Below the pieces are notes generated by a model. The model saw nothing but the letters and a program-made list of their open reading frames with translations, searched no databases and was not told the origin of the DNA. Positions 9,293-17,513 of a DNA stretch of 64,000 bases are shown here, piece by piece. Location of the stretch: assembly GCF_001375535.1 (NCBI RefSeq), contig NZ_LN831197.1, positions 2,410,805 through 2,474,804 of the forward strand. Reading direction: 5' to 3'. A program made the position numbers and the translations under genes. Origin of the DNA: Bacillus niameyensis (GTDB lineage: Bacteria; Bacillota; Bacilli; Bacillales; Bacillaceae_C). Numbering within the stretch: position 1 is the stretch's first letter; every line of letters starts with the position of its first letter.

Positions 9293-9416
9293 ACTCACTC
9301 ATCTCCTACATAAATTCTAGTTTTATTGTAGAAATCGAATATGAACGGAGTATGAATGGCTGTTTACATTGATAAGTTCTGTCGCGCACGAACTTTTATT
9401 TGCCTTTAGATACTAG

Positions 9417-9521
9417 TTATTAGCCGTTAGTCACAGTTTATTAGCTGTTGAACACTGATTATTAGCTGTTGCACATGTTTTATTAGCTGTTAAACACCCT
9501 TTATTAGCCGTTGCACTCATT
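9417..9521 (+). repeat. Tandem array, five units of exactly 21 bp
   Basis: Units starting at 9417, 9438, 9459, 9480 and 9501 each begin TTATTAGC(C/T)GTT and then diverge slightly. No indel disturbs the phase. The array sits between the divergent MMPL and GntR genes, upstream of both promoters. A single further copy is at 4970. No obvious open frame or strong hairpin. Confidence 0.85.
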
Positions 9522-9555
9522 TTAAAATAAATTCACCTATTTTTTTAAAACTCTG

Positions 9556-9584
9556 TTGACATGATTCTTCACATGTTATATGGT
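9556..9584 (+). promoter_or_regulatory. SigA promoter of the GntR-ABC operon
   Basis: TTGACA at 9556-9561 and TATGGT at 9579-9584 are separated by 17 bases, about 40 bases before the start codon. Confidence 0.75.
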
Positions 9585-9605
9585 TAATTACACAAGTAAC
9601 TAACC
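9582..9605 (+). promoter_or_regulatory. Palindromic operator, probably for the GntR-type regulator
   Basis: GGTTAATTAC, four bases, then GTAACTAACC: inverted arms with one mismatch, overlapping the end of the -10 element and the transcription start region. YtrA-type GntR repressors bind such dyads at their own promoters, so autorepression is likely. Confidence 0.7.
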
Positions 9606-9622
9606 AATATGGTGGTGAAGAA

Positions 9623-9994
9623 TTGAAACCATTAATCGACGATGGCCGCCCAATTTTCGTACAGATTGCTGAACATATTGAAGATGATATACTCCAAGGC
9701 GGCTTACCAGAAGAAACGCAAGTCCCTTCAACAACTCAATTTGCAGCCTTTTATAAGATTAACCCTGCTACTGCAGCTAAAGGGGTTAATCTGCTAGTAG
9801 ATGAAGGGATCTTGTATAAAAGGCGTGGAATCGGCATGTTTGTTGCGAAGGGGGCGCGAACGAAAGTGATTGAAAAGCGAAGAGAGCTATTTTACGAACA
9901 GTATGTAGTTACGATGATCGAAGAGGCAAAAAAATTAGGAATGACCACCGAGCAGCTTACGGAGATGATTCGGAGAGGGGAGGAGAAAGCATGA
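9623..9994 (+). CDS. GntR-family (YtrA subfamily) transcriptional regulator
   Basis: A 123-residue short GntR protein: an N-terminal winged helix (about residues 8-76, with PSTTQFAAFYKINPATAAKG as recognition region) and only a brief helical tail, the hallmark of the YtrA subfamily. These repress adjacent ABC transporter operons, often induced by cell-wall antibiotics. The start is TTG, supported by GGTGGTG six bases upstream; no ATG is available in frame before the HTH. The stop overlaps the ATG of the ATPase gene, so the three genes are translationally coupled. Confidence 0.9.
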   Translation: MKPLIDDGRPIFVQIAEHIEDDILQGGLPEETQVPSTTQFAAFYKINPATAAKGVNLLVDEGILYKRRGIGMFVAKGARTKVIEKRRELFYEQYVVTMIEEAKKLGMTTEQLTEMIRRGEEKA

Positions 9995-10881
9995 CTAATA
10001 TTATTGAAATCAAGCAACTTTCAAAAATATATGAGGGTACTAAGGTAATAGATGACGTCAATCTAACAATAGAAAAAGATAAAATTTACGGACTTCTTGG
10101 GAGAAACGGGGCAGGTAAAACAACTTTAATGAAGCAGATTACAGCCCAAGTTTTCCCAACAAGTGGCGAAATTAAAGTGTTTGGGGAAGAACCATACGAA
10201 AATCAACAAGTCTTAGGAAATATCTGTTTTATTAAAGAGAGCCAGAAGTATCCTGATAATTATCGTGTTCAAGATGCTTTAAATGTTTCCGCAGCTCTTT
10301 TTAAAAATTGGGATAAAGAATATGCAGCCGAACTGATTACAGAATTCAATTTGCCTGTAAAAAGGAAGATTAAAAAGTTATCCCGAGGGATGCATTCTGC
10401 CGTAGGGATTATCATCGGACTTGCAAGCCGTGCTCCACTTACAATTTTTGACGAACCTTACCTCGGATTGGATGCAGTTGCTCGGAAAACTTTTTACGAT
10501 AAATTAATTGAGGATTATGGCAACCATCCTCGAACAGTTATTTTATCTACCCATTTAATTGATGAGGTAAGTAATTTACTGGAACATGTGATTGTCATTG
10601 ATAATGGAAAAATTATCATCGACCAAGATTCTGAAGACTTACGTGGCGTGGCCTACAATGTATCTGGACTTGCAGCACAGGTTGAAGGTTTCATAAAGGG
10701 GAAAGAAGTCATCCAGCGGGAAGCGATTGGCGGATTATTAACAGCAACCATAATGGGGAGTGGACATTCCAATGACCAATCAGTCGCCAAAAACTGCGGA
10801 CTCGATGTCTCTCCTGTCTCCTTACAACAACTAATCGTCCACTTAACTAAGGCTGGAACGAAGGGAGTGCAATCACTATGA
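9991..10881 (+). CDS. ABC transporter ATP-binding protein (YtrB-like)
   Basis: A 296-residue ATPase of the YtrB/multidrug type. Walker A is GRNGAGKTT (about 37-45), the signature is the variant LSRGM (about 130) rather than LSGGQ, and Walker B is LTIFDEPYLGLD (about 150). H-loop His is in LSTHLIDEV. It would energise the membrane protein encoded next, with which it overlaps by four bases. Downstream of the ATPase core is an additional roughly 80-residue domain. Likely export or antibiotic sensing; substrate unknown. Confidence 0.92.
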   Translation: MTNIIEIKQLSKIYEGTKVIDDVNLTIEKDKIYGLLGRNGAGKTTLMKQITAQVFPTSGEIKVFGEEPYENQQVLGNICFIKESQKYPDNYRVQDALNVSAALFKNWDKEYAAELITEFNLPVKRKIKKLSRGMHSAVGIIIGLASRAPLTIFDEPYLGLDAVARKTFYDKLIEDYGNHPRTVILSTHLIDEVSNLLEHVIVIDNGKIIIDQDSEDLRGVAYNVSGLAAQVEGFIKGKEVIQREAIGGLLTATIMGSGHSNDQSVAKNCGLDVSPVSLQQLIVHLTKAGTKGVQSL

Positions 10882-11561
10882 ATATTCAAGGTGCGATAAA
10901 AATTCATAATATTGATAAATGGTCATGGGTTTATATCCCTTTGATTATATTGATATCCAGTTTTCTATTTGGAATGATTCTTAGTTTCATCATTCCCGTT
11001 GAAGAAAAAATATTGGTAACCGGATTTAGCTATGTTTTCATCTACATGTTGATCATGGGAATTTTAAGCTTTAACCAAACTTTTTCTTTTGCAATGGGGA
11101 TGTCGCTAAGAAGAACGGATTATTTTATCGGACTTAGTTTAATCGGGCTTGGATCAAGTTTGCTATTTGGCATTGCCTTTGTTCTTTTGGCTTCTCTTGA
11201 AAACTATACTAACGGTTGGGGAGGGAGACTATCCTTTTTCCATCTTCCTTATCTTAATGATGGAAATATCATTGATCAATTTGCTGTTTACTTTATCGTT
11301 ATGGTCAATTTGTTTTTCCTAGGTCTGCTATTCTCTGTTTTTACGAAGCGTTTCGGCCTTAAAGGTTTATTAACACTAGGATTATCTATCTTTTTTGCGA
11401 TAAGTCTGTCCGTGTTATTACTATCCTACTTCGAAGTATGGGGCGATATTTTTCATTGGATTGTGGAGCACACTGCCGTGCAGTTGGCATTTTGGCTTAT
11501 ACCCTTTACACTTTTTCATGCAATATGTTCCTATTGGATGCTTCGGAGAACCCAACTTTAG
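10878..11561 (+). CDS. ABC transporter membrane protein
   Basis: A 227-residue protein with six hydrophobic segments and no recognised soluble domain. By position it is the permease of the GntR-regulated ABC system: the ATG overlaps the ATPase stop by four bases. The segment AMGMSLRRTDYFIG after the second helix resembles the coupling region of YtrC/YtrD-type permeases. Last gene of the operon. Confidence 0.85.
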   Translation: MNIQGAIKIHNIDKWSWVYIPLIILISSFLFGMILSFIIPVEEKILVTGFSYVFIYMLIMGILSFNQTFSFAMGMSLRRTDYFIGLSLIGLGSSLLFGIAFVLLASLENYTNGWGGRLSFFHLPYLNDGNIIDQFAVYFIVMVNLFFLGLLFSVFTKRFGLKGLLTLGLSIFFAISLSVLLLSYFEVWGDIFHWIVEHTAVQLAFWLIPFTLFHAICSYWMLRRTQL

Positions 11562-11598
11562 CCAAAAAGAAGGAGCATGATTTCAAACCATGCTCCTC
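11562..11598. terminator. Bidirectional terminator between convergent operons
   Basis: AGGAGCATG and CATGCTCCT form a perfect nine-pair stem. The minus-strand side has the better U tract (TCTTTTTG), so it mainly serves the DUF4825 gene. Confidence 0.8.
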
Positions 11599-11605
11599 TT
11601 GCCTG

Positions 11606-12076
11606 TTATTTCATAAATTGCTTTACCTTTTCTTCGTCATCTAGATGTTTCTGAATCAGTTTTTGCAGGTCCTCCTCATTCTCGTATTTATATAACTCAG
11701 CCCTGTACCACTCTTCTAATTTTCCCTTCGTTACTGTCATACTTTTTTCACCAAAACGAAATTCTATCCAATCCGCATTTCGAAAAAGTGTAAAAATATA
11801 ACTAGCATTATATAAAGCAGTCTCTTTCATAGAATCCTCATTCATATTAGTATCTTTGTAGTTTAATATCATGCCATATGGTTTATCCGTCGTTTTAAGC
11901 TCCATTCCTTCAAAGAGCTCACTTTTCGGCAAATACCCGACGATCTTGCCTACAGCACTTGCATCTCCTATATAGGAGCCTTTTAATTCGAAAATACTTT
12001 CATTATCATGATTTCTAACGCTACAGCCCATTAAAATAACAGCCATTAGCACTGAATAAAGCACGCCTCTTACCAT
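11606..12076 (-). CDS. DUF4825 lipoprotein
   Basis: A 156-residue predicted lipoprotein. A hydrophobic signal ends in the lipobox LMGC (Cys18), and the mature part opens with GSYIGDASAVGKIVGYLP, typical of the DUF4825 family, whose function is unknown. It is the third gene of an operon with an ECF-like sigma factor and a DUF4179 membrane protein, 14 bases downstream of the latter, so it probably works at the cell surface in the same stress response. Confidence 0.85.
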   Translation of the reverse strand: MVRGVLYSVLMAVILMGCSVRNHDNESIFELKGSYIGDASAVGKIVGYLPKSELFEGMELKTTDKPYGMILNYKDTNMNEDSMKETALYNASYIFTLFRNADWIEFRFGEKSMTVTKGKLEEWYRAELYKYENEEDLQKLIQKHLDDEEKVKQFMK

Positions 12077-12090
12077 TATCTATCGCCTCA

Positions 12091-13371
12091 CTATCGTGTA
12101 GGTATATCAAATTCTTGATCATACACTTTCATATAATGCATCCCTTCAATCAAAAGAGCATCTGGTTCTACTTCTGTGGCAAATAACAATGTCCGCTCTT
12201 TTAGTATTCTTCCTGAGCCATGCTCTATATATGTTTGATTGAGCGTCGTTTTTAGAGGTGTGTTGCCGGCTTTACCGTCAATCGACACACCATCTAGCAT
12301 GACATCTTCATCTGTTGCTATCGTGATCGTAACGCCTTCCGTTGTTTTCGAAACTTCTTTAATAAAAAGTTCTTTCTCTCCAACGGTAAATGGTTCGTCT
12401 CCAACCTCATCTAATGAAATCTGCTCATCTACCGTCTTATAGCCGACAAACTTTTTCATAACAAGTTTTAAGGAATCAAGCTGCTTAGGCAGAGTATCAA
12501 ACTTGATATCAAACTTGGTGCCAGTGAGTCCAGTTTGCCTGCCACTGCCAATTTGGTTGATTGACTGCCCGTTCGCAATTAATTCAATACCATCCAATGG
12601 AGACGGAACACGATCATAGTTTTCAACATTCAGCGTTCCCTCAATTACGGTCATCGTTGGAGTAGCTGTAATCGATTTAATCGATATCGTACCTTTATCG
12701 ACTTTAAACGTTTTCTTTAGTGACTGTTTCATGACCGTTTTAAAGGCTTCATTTGGATTATATGAAAAAGTAATGGATCCATCTGACATTTGACCATCTT
12801 CATAATCTTCCCTATAGTGCATAGTCAGTTTCTTTGCAAAAGGACTAACCGGTTCAAATGAATACACGCCCTTTAGTTCGGTCCCATCTTCACTCAAACT
12901 CATCGTTCCGCCACCGATAGATTTGGATAAAAATCCAGTGATCTCGATTGGATACAACAAATATTCAGGATCAATTCCATCCGAGTTTTTAACCGTATAA
13001 TAAACAATTAATTGATTCTCATCGGCCATCACGCCATCAACCATTAAACGATTTCCACCCTTTAAAACTTTTTCCTGATCCACTACTTGCCCCATCCCTT
13101 GTTCATTCAATTCCTTCAGTGTCCCAGACATCACTTCATCAAATCCAAAAATTTTCTTTCCATAAAAGGCAACTGCATTATAATGATAGCCGATAAAAAA
13201 CGAGAAAAATATAACGACAGCTGTTGTAATCCACATGGGGGCTCGATGCTTTTTCCTCTTGACCGTAGCACGATCTAAAGCCTTTTTTAACCTGAGCTCC
13301 ATACTTTCTGGCGCCTTAATAGAGTCCATTAGTTCTTTTCCGTTCCCTAATCGTTTCTCGACTTTATTCAT
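12091..13371 (-). CDS. DUF4179 membrane protein, probable anti-sigma factor
   Basis: About 426 residues: a short cytoplasmic N-terminal region, one membrane helix (about residues 46-64) and a large extracytoplasmic part with the DUF4179 domain (LYPIEITGF and neighbours) followed by an Ig-like DUF5643-type region. This layout is standard for membrane anti-sigma factors encoded after ECF sigma genes in Bacillus. Three consecutive ATG codons precede NKVEKRLGNG; GGGGGG lies directly before the first, so the third has the best spacing. It overlaps the end of the sigma gene. Binding and inhibition of the sigma factor are inferred from context. Confidence 0.85.
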   Translation of the reverse strand: MNKVEKRLGNGKELMDSIKAPESMELRLKKALDRATVKRKKHRAPMWITTAVVIFFSFFIGYHYNAVAFYGKKIFGFDEVMSGTLKELNEQGMGQVVDQEKVLKGGNRLMVDGVMADENQLIVYYTVKNSDGIDPEYLLYPIEITGFLSKSIGGGTMSLSEDGTELKGVYSFEPVSPFAKKLTMHYREDYEDGQMSDGSITFSYNPNEAFKTVMKQSLKKTFKVDKGTISIKSITATPTMTVIEGTLNVENYDRVPSPLDGIELIANGQSINQIGSGRQTGLTGTKFDIKFDTLPKQLDSLKLVMKKFVGYKTVDEQISLDEVGDEPFTVGEKELFIKEVSKTTEGVTITIATDEDVMLDGVSIDGKAGNTPLKTTLNQTYIEHGSGRILKERTLLFATEVEPDALLIEGMHYMKVYDQEFDIPTR

Positions 13372-13900
13372 CATCATCCCCCCTATAGTGAAGCCGTAAT
13401 TTTTTCAGCCCTTGAAAAACTCGTGATTTTACCGTACCAACCGATACATCCGTCATTTCGGAGATTGTTTGATAATCTAAATCGTGAAAATATTTTAATT
13501 GGATTGCTTCTCTCTGATATTCATTCACATGGGATAACAACTCTTCCATCACAATCGCTTGTTCACTGCTGTGATAAGGATCTTTTGTTAACGTTGACTC
13601 CCCATTGACAGTCGCCATATCATCAAGGTAAATGACCTTTTTCCGATTTCGGAGCAATGTTTTACACGAATTAACTAAGATCGTTTTACTCCAACTGTAA
13701 AAAGCTTCATTTTTCTTCAGGCTGCTTATTTTTTCGTATACCGTCACAATCATTTCATCCATTGCCTCTAGCGCATCATGTTCATTCCTCATATATGTGA
13801 AAGCAAGCCGATAATAGGCGTCTTTTTCGATCATAATTAGCTGAAGTAATGCATCCTTGTTTCCCTTTTTAGCCTTTTTCACTAGACGTGCGATATTCAT
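13364..13900 (-). CDS. ECF-type RNA polymerase sigma factor
   Basis: A 178-residue sigma-70 family protein with only regions 2 and 4. Region 2 (about 20-90) includes HDALEAMDEMIVTVYEKI and YSWSKTILVNSCKTLLR. Region 4 (about 125-172) has the recognition helix TISEMTDVSVGTVKSRVF. Resembles SigV/SigX-type factors of Bacillus but no specific orthologue can be assigned. GAGGTGA precedes the ATG at good spacing. First gene of the sigma/DUF4179/DUF4825 operon. Confidence 0.92.
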   Translation of the reverse strand: MNIARLVKKAKKGNKDALLQLIMIEKDAYYRLAFTYMRNEHDALEAMDEMIVTVYEKISSLKKNEAFYSWSKTILVNSCKTLLRNRKKVIYLDDMATVNGESTLTKDPYHSSEQAIVMEELLSHVNEYQREAIQLKYFHDLDYQTISEMTDVSVGTVKSRVFQGLKKLRLHYRGDDDE

Positions 13901-13917
13901 GGCCTCACCTCTCTTCT

Positions 13918-13923
13918 ATTATA
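13918..13923 (-). promoter_or_regulatory. -10 element of the sigma-factor operon
   Basis: TATAAT on the minus strand, about 18 bases before the sigma-gene start. No good TTGACA lies 17 bases upstream, so whether it is a SigA promoter or coincidental is open. No convincing ECF-type AAC...CGT promoter was seen. Confidence 0.35.
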
Positions 13924-14015
13924 AGAGTATTAAGGAGGTGGAAAAGTTCATTTCCATTTTAACTTACTGTCCAACGGCTATTTCATCGATATGTTCATGA
14001 ATGGTAATTTCTTTT

Positions 14016-14023
14016 CATACTAT
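14016..14023 (+). promoter_or_regulatory. SigE-like -10 element of cwlJ
   Basis: CATACTAT closely matches the SigE -10 consensus CATACAMT. The -35 region 14 bases upstream is only a fair match. B. subtilis cwlJ is transcribed by SigE in the mother cell, which supports this reading. Confidence 0.55.
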
Positions 14024-14040
14024 AATTAGGAGGTGAAAGA

Positions 14041-14481
14041 ATGGCCAGAATCGCATACCGAAGCGCTGATGTGGATTTGATGGCAAGGATGATGAGAGCA
14101 GAAGCCGAGGGTGAAGGAAATCAAGGCATGTTATATGTCGGAAATGTCATTGTTAACCGCGTTGTTGCAAATTGTACAGATTTTAATAATTTGAGGACAG
14201 TTAGAGATGTCATTTTTCAAGTACAAGGAGGAAACTTTTCCTTTGAAGCTGTACAAAAAGGGAATCTTTTTTATCAAAGGGCAAGAGATTCAGAAAGGAG
14301 ATTAGCAAGAAGGAATTTGGAGTATTGGAGAGACCACCCTGCTAAGTATGCCCTTTGGTACTTTAATCCGTTTGGTCCGTGCCCTCCAACATGGTACGGC
14401 CAACCTTTCACTGGCCAATTTAAACTACATTGTTTTTATGAACCAGCTGCCGGAACATGTGATAGTGTTTATTCCGGATAA
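14041..14481 (+). CDS. cwlJ: Spore cortex-lytic cell wall hydrolase CwlJ
   Basis: A 146-residue Hydrolase_2/SleB-domain protein, close in length to B. subtilis CwlJ (142). It has no signal peptide, as expected for a protein made in the mother cell and placed in the spore coat, where it degrades cortex during germination. The catalytic region is MARMMRAEAEGEGNQGM, with the active-site Glu in RAEAEGE. FNPFGPCPPTW and the Cys-containing C-terminus are also typical. AGGAGGTGA gives a near-perfect ribosome site. In B. subtilis it acts with GerQ; that gene is not adjacent here. Confidence 0.93.
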   Translation: MARIAYRSADVDLMARMMRAEAEGEGNQGMLYVGNVIVNRVVANCTDFNNLRTVRDVIFQVQGGNFSFEAVQKGNLFYQRARDSERRLARRNLEYWRDHPAKYALWYFNPFGPCPPTWYGQPFTGQFKLHCFYEPAAGTCDSVYSG

Positions 14482-14517
14482 TCTTCCTCTTGAAAGATTC
14501 ATTTCCTTTTTGATTAT

Positions 14518-14568
14518 GAAGGTGCCAGATGCTAAAAGGAGTTTTAGCATCTAGCACCTTCAACCTTT
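14518..14568 (+). terminator. Intrinsic terminator after cwlJ
   Basis: GAAGGTGC-CA-GATGCTAAAA pairs with TTTTAGCATC-TA-GCACCTTC, giving an 18-pair stem with one symmetric internal mismatch, followed by AACCTTTTC. Confidence 0.85.
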
Positions 14569-14620
14569 TCGATCCCTTTTAAATTTCAAATTCTCCTTTT
14601 TATATAAGTATTACATAGTT

Positions 14621-15433
14621 CTACACGTTTGTATGTTGCTCATTTTCACCCAACCGCTCCAGAATCCTTCTCTTTCGATAAAACATCATCCCAGCCTCCG
14701 CTAAATCTTTAACTGCTGCTCGATTCGTAAATGCTCCAAAAACAAATCCAGCAATCGGGATCATCTGGAAGAGCTTTTTCCAACCAATTTGATCGCGGTA
14801 AGTCATAACAACTTCTCTCCAGCCTTGTAGTTCGGAAATCACTTCTCTTTTCGCATCTTCATCTGGAGAATCGATTAGCGATAACTGTTTCAATATCGCC
14901 TGTTTTCCAACAATATCAGAAGAAACAAACTGCAAAACTTTCACAATATACATTCTTTCTTTTTTATCATTCGGATCGTATCCGTAACAAATCGCGATAT
15001 CCTGGAGGGTTTTTAACTGAATTCCTAGTAGCAATGGAATATCGATTGATAATGTGATAATTCCCCCAAAACCTGTGCTAGCACCTTGTATAGTAGCTAA
15101 GCGCTTTCTACTAACTTTGAGCTTACCTACAGTATCGTCCATTTCTTTAAGTGAAATAGACCGCAAATCATCTAAAGTTTGAACTGCCTTATTAGGATAA
15201 TAAGCTTTTAATGATTTGACTGAACTTAAATAGCTTCCTCCTGATTGTATGTACTGGCCTAATTCATCAATAATCACGCCAATCTTCTTTTGCAAAAACA
15301 CCGGTGTCAGTTTATCAAGAAGCTTGAATGGAAGACGGCCAATCCTTTCCCAAAACCATAATCCGTTCTGATCTTTTTCCCATTTCTCACACTTTTTCAA
15401 TTCAACAAGAAGCTGATCGGTCGTTTCTATCAT
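14621..15433 (-). CDS. EcsC-family protein
   Basis: A 270-residue protein of the EcsC family, recognisable from WFWERIGRLPFKLLDKLTP near the N-terminus and IPIAGFVFGAFTNRAAVKDL near the C-terminus. It has weakly hydrophobic helices (about 120-150 and 220-240) that suggest peripheral or partial membrane association. In B. subtilis EcsC is encoded beside the EcsAB transporter, but here the gene stands alone and the role is unknown. ATG chosen with GAGGAAGGG upstream. Confidence 0.85.
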   Translation of the reverse strand: MIETTDQLLVELKKCEKWEKDQNGLWFWERIGRLPFKLLDKLTPVFLQKKIGVIIDELGQYIQSGGSYLSSVKSLKAYYPNKAVQTLDDLRSISLKEMDDTVGKLKVSRKRLATIQGASTGFGGIITLSIDIPLLLGIQLKTLQDIAICYGYDPNDKKERMYIVKVLQFVSSDIVGKQAILKQLSLIDSPDEDAKREVISELQGWREVVMTYRDQIGWKKLFQMIPIAGFVFGAFTNRAAVKDLAEAGMMFYRKRRILERLGENEQHTNV

Positions 15434-15552
15434 AGATTATAAACCCTTCCTCGTTATATAAGATTCTTTCCACTTTTCAAAAATTAGTTATTACAAGGGT
15501 AGTATTAACCATGGTTAGATGTCAATATTTGGGGGTTAAAACTTTCCCGAAA

Positions 15553-15630
15553 GTTCTAGATCGTTACCGATCTGCAATGACACCACCAGATACGAGAACG
15601 ATTGAATACGAATCGTCACCGACATGCAAT
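15553..15630. repeat. Two degenerate units of the 52-bp hairpin repeat
   Basis: ATCGTTACCGATCTGC (from 15560) and AATCGTCACCGACATGC (from 15611) lie exactly 52 bases apart. The second is preceded by the inverted arm AACGATT (15597-15603). Sequence, order and period match the array at 57.2-57.8 kb. The 285 bp between the EcsC and thermonuclease genes otherwise holds only the terminator at 15675. Confidence 0.65.
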
Positions 15631-15671
15631 TGTTCTACCATTAAAAAATTTTCTAAAAGGATATATCAGTC

Positions 15672-15716
15672 TTTAAAAAAATGTCCCTGAGAGACTTATT
15701 CAGGGACATTTTTTCA
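15672..15716. terminator. Intrinsic terminator after the thermonuclease gene
   Basis: AAAAAATGTCCCTG and CAGGGACATTTTTT form a perfect stem around an 11-base loop, symmetric enough to work in both directions. Confidence 0.88.
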
Positions 15717-15752
15717 TTTTATCTACGCGAGAGATAAATTCCTTCGTGTAAC

Positions 15753-16646
15753 TTAGTACTTAGGTGCTCGAAACCCAGCTTCTTTCGCTTCCTCTTCCGT
15801 ACAAAACATTTCTTCAGGCTTTGTCTTTTCATACCATGGCGAATCAGGAGTATGATAGATTTTGCCGGATGAACCGATATTTCCTTTAATATTACAGTCC
15901 TGAGATGGATTAACCTTTGCATCGGATTCCTTTTTTTCTGGATGAAACCCATCTTCTTGTGCATAGTTTTCAATTGACCAAATACCAACGGCTTTGTTTT
16001 GAGCAATTTGTTGAAGCGCTTGAAGTTGATCAAGATAGCGTGTGTTTGGCGGGTAAACATAAGCAACTCTCGCAAGCCCTTCTTCCAGCAGTGTCTCTTG
16101 TACCATTTTACCGTCCACATACACATAAGCTAAAAGGCGGCCATATTTGTCTACTCGCTCCCCGACATCAAATTCAATCGATAATTTTCCACTATTGATT
16201 AACTCACTATTTCTTGCCTTTGCCTCATCGCCATAAGGTTGTTTACCTAAACGTGGATGGTTTGTTTCCGGCGTATCCACTAGCAAGTAACGAAGGTTTT
16301 GTTCTTGACCATCATAGACAATTTTAATCGTATCACCATCAACAACCCGAACGAGTTCAACTGGAATCTGATCGGTTGTGCCGGAAGTATCCGTTGACTT
16401 TTTAGCTTCCTTATCAGAAAATTCATTTGCTTTATTATTCGTCTCTTGTTGTTCATTACTTGTTTGACCATTATGTTTCCCTGTTTCAATATTGTCTCCG
16501 ACTTGTTGAAAACCTTCACTACAAGCAGTCATAAAAATAGCTGCGAAAACAATGATGAAGGAAAGTATAAGGTTTGTACGTCTTTTTTGAAAAATAATCC
16601 TTCCTCCGAGCAACGCTACTAAACATCCAATTATTATTAAACTCAA
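15753..16646 (-). CDS. Membrane-anchored thermonuclease (SNase family)
   Basis: A 297-residue nuclease. It starts with a hydrophobic helix (about 2-19), then a second hydrophobic stretch ending in a possible lipobox MTAC (about 40-43), then a Ser/Thr/Lys/Gln-rich linker. The SNase domain (about 95-225) has VRVVDGDTIKI, RYLLVDTPET with catalytic Arg and Glu, and YGRLLAYVYVDG with the second catalytic Arg. The tail has a two-Cys, Excalibur-like segment (CNIKGNIG ... EEMFCTEEEA) thought to bind calcium. It would degrade extracellular DNA/RNA at the cell surface. Start is TTG with AGGAGG seven bases upstream. Confidence 0.9.
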   Translation of the reverse strand: MSLIIIGCLVALLGGRIIFQKRRTNLILSFIIVFAAIFMTACSEGFQQVGDNIETGKHNGQTSNEQQETNNKANEFSDKEAKKSTDTSGTTDQIPVELVRVVDGDTIKIVYDGQEQNLRYLLVDTPETNHPRLGKQPYGDEAKARNSELINSGKLSIEFDVGERVDKYGRLLAYVYVDGKMVQETLLEEGLARVAYVYPPNTRYLDQLQALQQIAQNKAVGIWSIENYAQEDGFHPEKKESDAKVNPSQDCNIKGNIGSSGKIYHTPDSPWYEKTKPEEMFCTEEEAKEAGFRAPKY

Positions 16647-16881
16647 GATGCAGCCTCCTGTTGAAAAATGAATCTAGTAAATATTCTACTTTTTTATTGA
16701 TATTGTAGCAAGGGAGGAAAGATACAGTGTGAAGGGAATGGAATCATCCGACTTTCACAGATATTCTTTCGAATGTAGCATAGAATCTTTTAACTTCAGA
16801 ATTAATCTTTTAAGTGACCACCATTATTTTTCGACTTTACAAAGGAATTTCCCGACTTCTGCTAATATTCTTTTAAATAGC

Positions 16882-16919
16882 AAAAAAAACGACTCACCAA
16901 GTTATTAGGTAAGTCGTTT
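16882..16919 (-). terminator. Terminator of the ilv-leu operon
   Basis: On the minus strand AACGACTTACC and GGTGAGTCGTT form an 11-pair stem (one mismatch) followed by eight T. It lies ten bases after leuD. The remaining 16647-16881 shows nothing recognisable. Confidence 0.88.
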
Positions 16920-16928
16920 CCCATTCTA

Positions 16929-17513
16929 TTAAACTTGCGCTTTTTCATACTCCGCTATTCTTTCTTCCAACTGCAAAGTTAAAGCAATTTCGTCCCAACC
17001 GTTCAAAAGCATTTCGCGACGATAAGGGTCTGTCGTGAAGGAATAGGTTACGCCGTCTGATGTTTCAATCGTTTCTGTTTCCAAGTTAACGGTCACGTTC
17101 AACGGCTTTTCTTTTCCAGCAGCAAGCAATTCTTCAATTTGCTCTTCTGATAATTGCACGGCCAAAATTCCATTTTTCAAACAGTTGTTGTAAAAGATGT
17201 CGGCAAAGCTTGTAGCGATGACAACACGGAATCCGTAATCTCCTAGTGCCCATGGTGCGTGTTCACGGGAGGAACCGCAGCCGAAGTTTTCGCGGGCAAC
17301 GAGGATTTCGGTTCCTTTATATTCCGACTTATTTAAAATGAAGTCAGCCTTTTCACTACCATCATCATTAAAACGCCAATGGTAAAAAAGATATTTTCCG
17401 AACCCAGTCCGCTCAATTCGTTTCAAAAATTGCTTTGGAATGATTTGGTCTGTATCAACATTCGAACGTTCAAGTGGTGCCAGGACACTTGTTACTTCTT
17501 TAATCGGCTTCAT
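16929..17513 (-). CDS. leuD: 3-isopropylmalate dehydratase small subunit
   Basis: A 194-residue swivel-domain subunit of isopropylmalate isomerase, which with LeuC converts 2- to 3-isopropylmalate in leucine synthesis. The family motifs are [16 protein letters not shown] near the N-terminus, [16 protein letters not shown] (about 75-90) and [13 protein letters not shown]. The ATG overlaps the leuC stop as ATGA. Last gene of the operon. Confidence 0.97.
   Translation of the reverse strand: MKPIKEVTSVLAPLERSNVDTDQIIPKQFLKRIERTGFGKYLFYHWRFNDDGSEKADFILNKSEYKGTEILVARENFGCGSSREHAPWALGDYGFRVVIATSFADIFYNNCLKNGILAVQLSEEQIEELLAAGKEKPLNVTVNLETETIETSDGVTYSFTTDPYRREMLLNGWDEIALTLQLEERIAEYEKAQV

Noticed and set aside
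15719-16126. 135-codon minus-strand frame inside the thermonuclease gene
   Set aside because: It is a shadow of the thermonuclease in another frame; Lys/Arg-rich translation without motifs.
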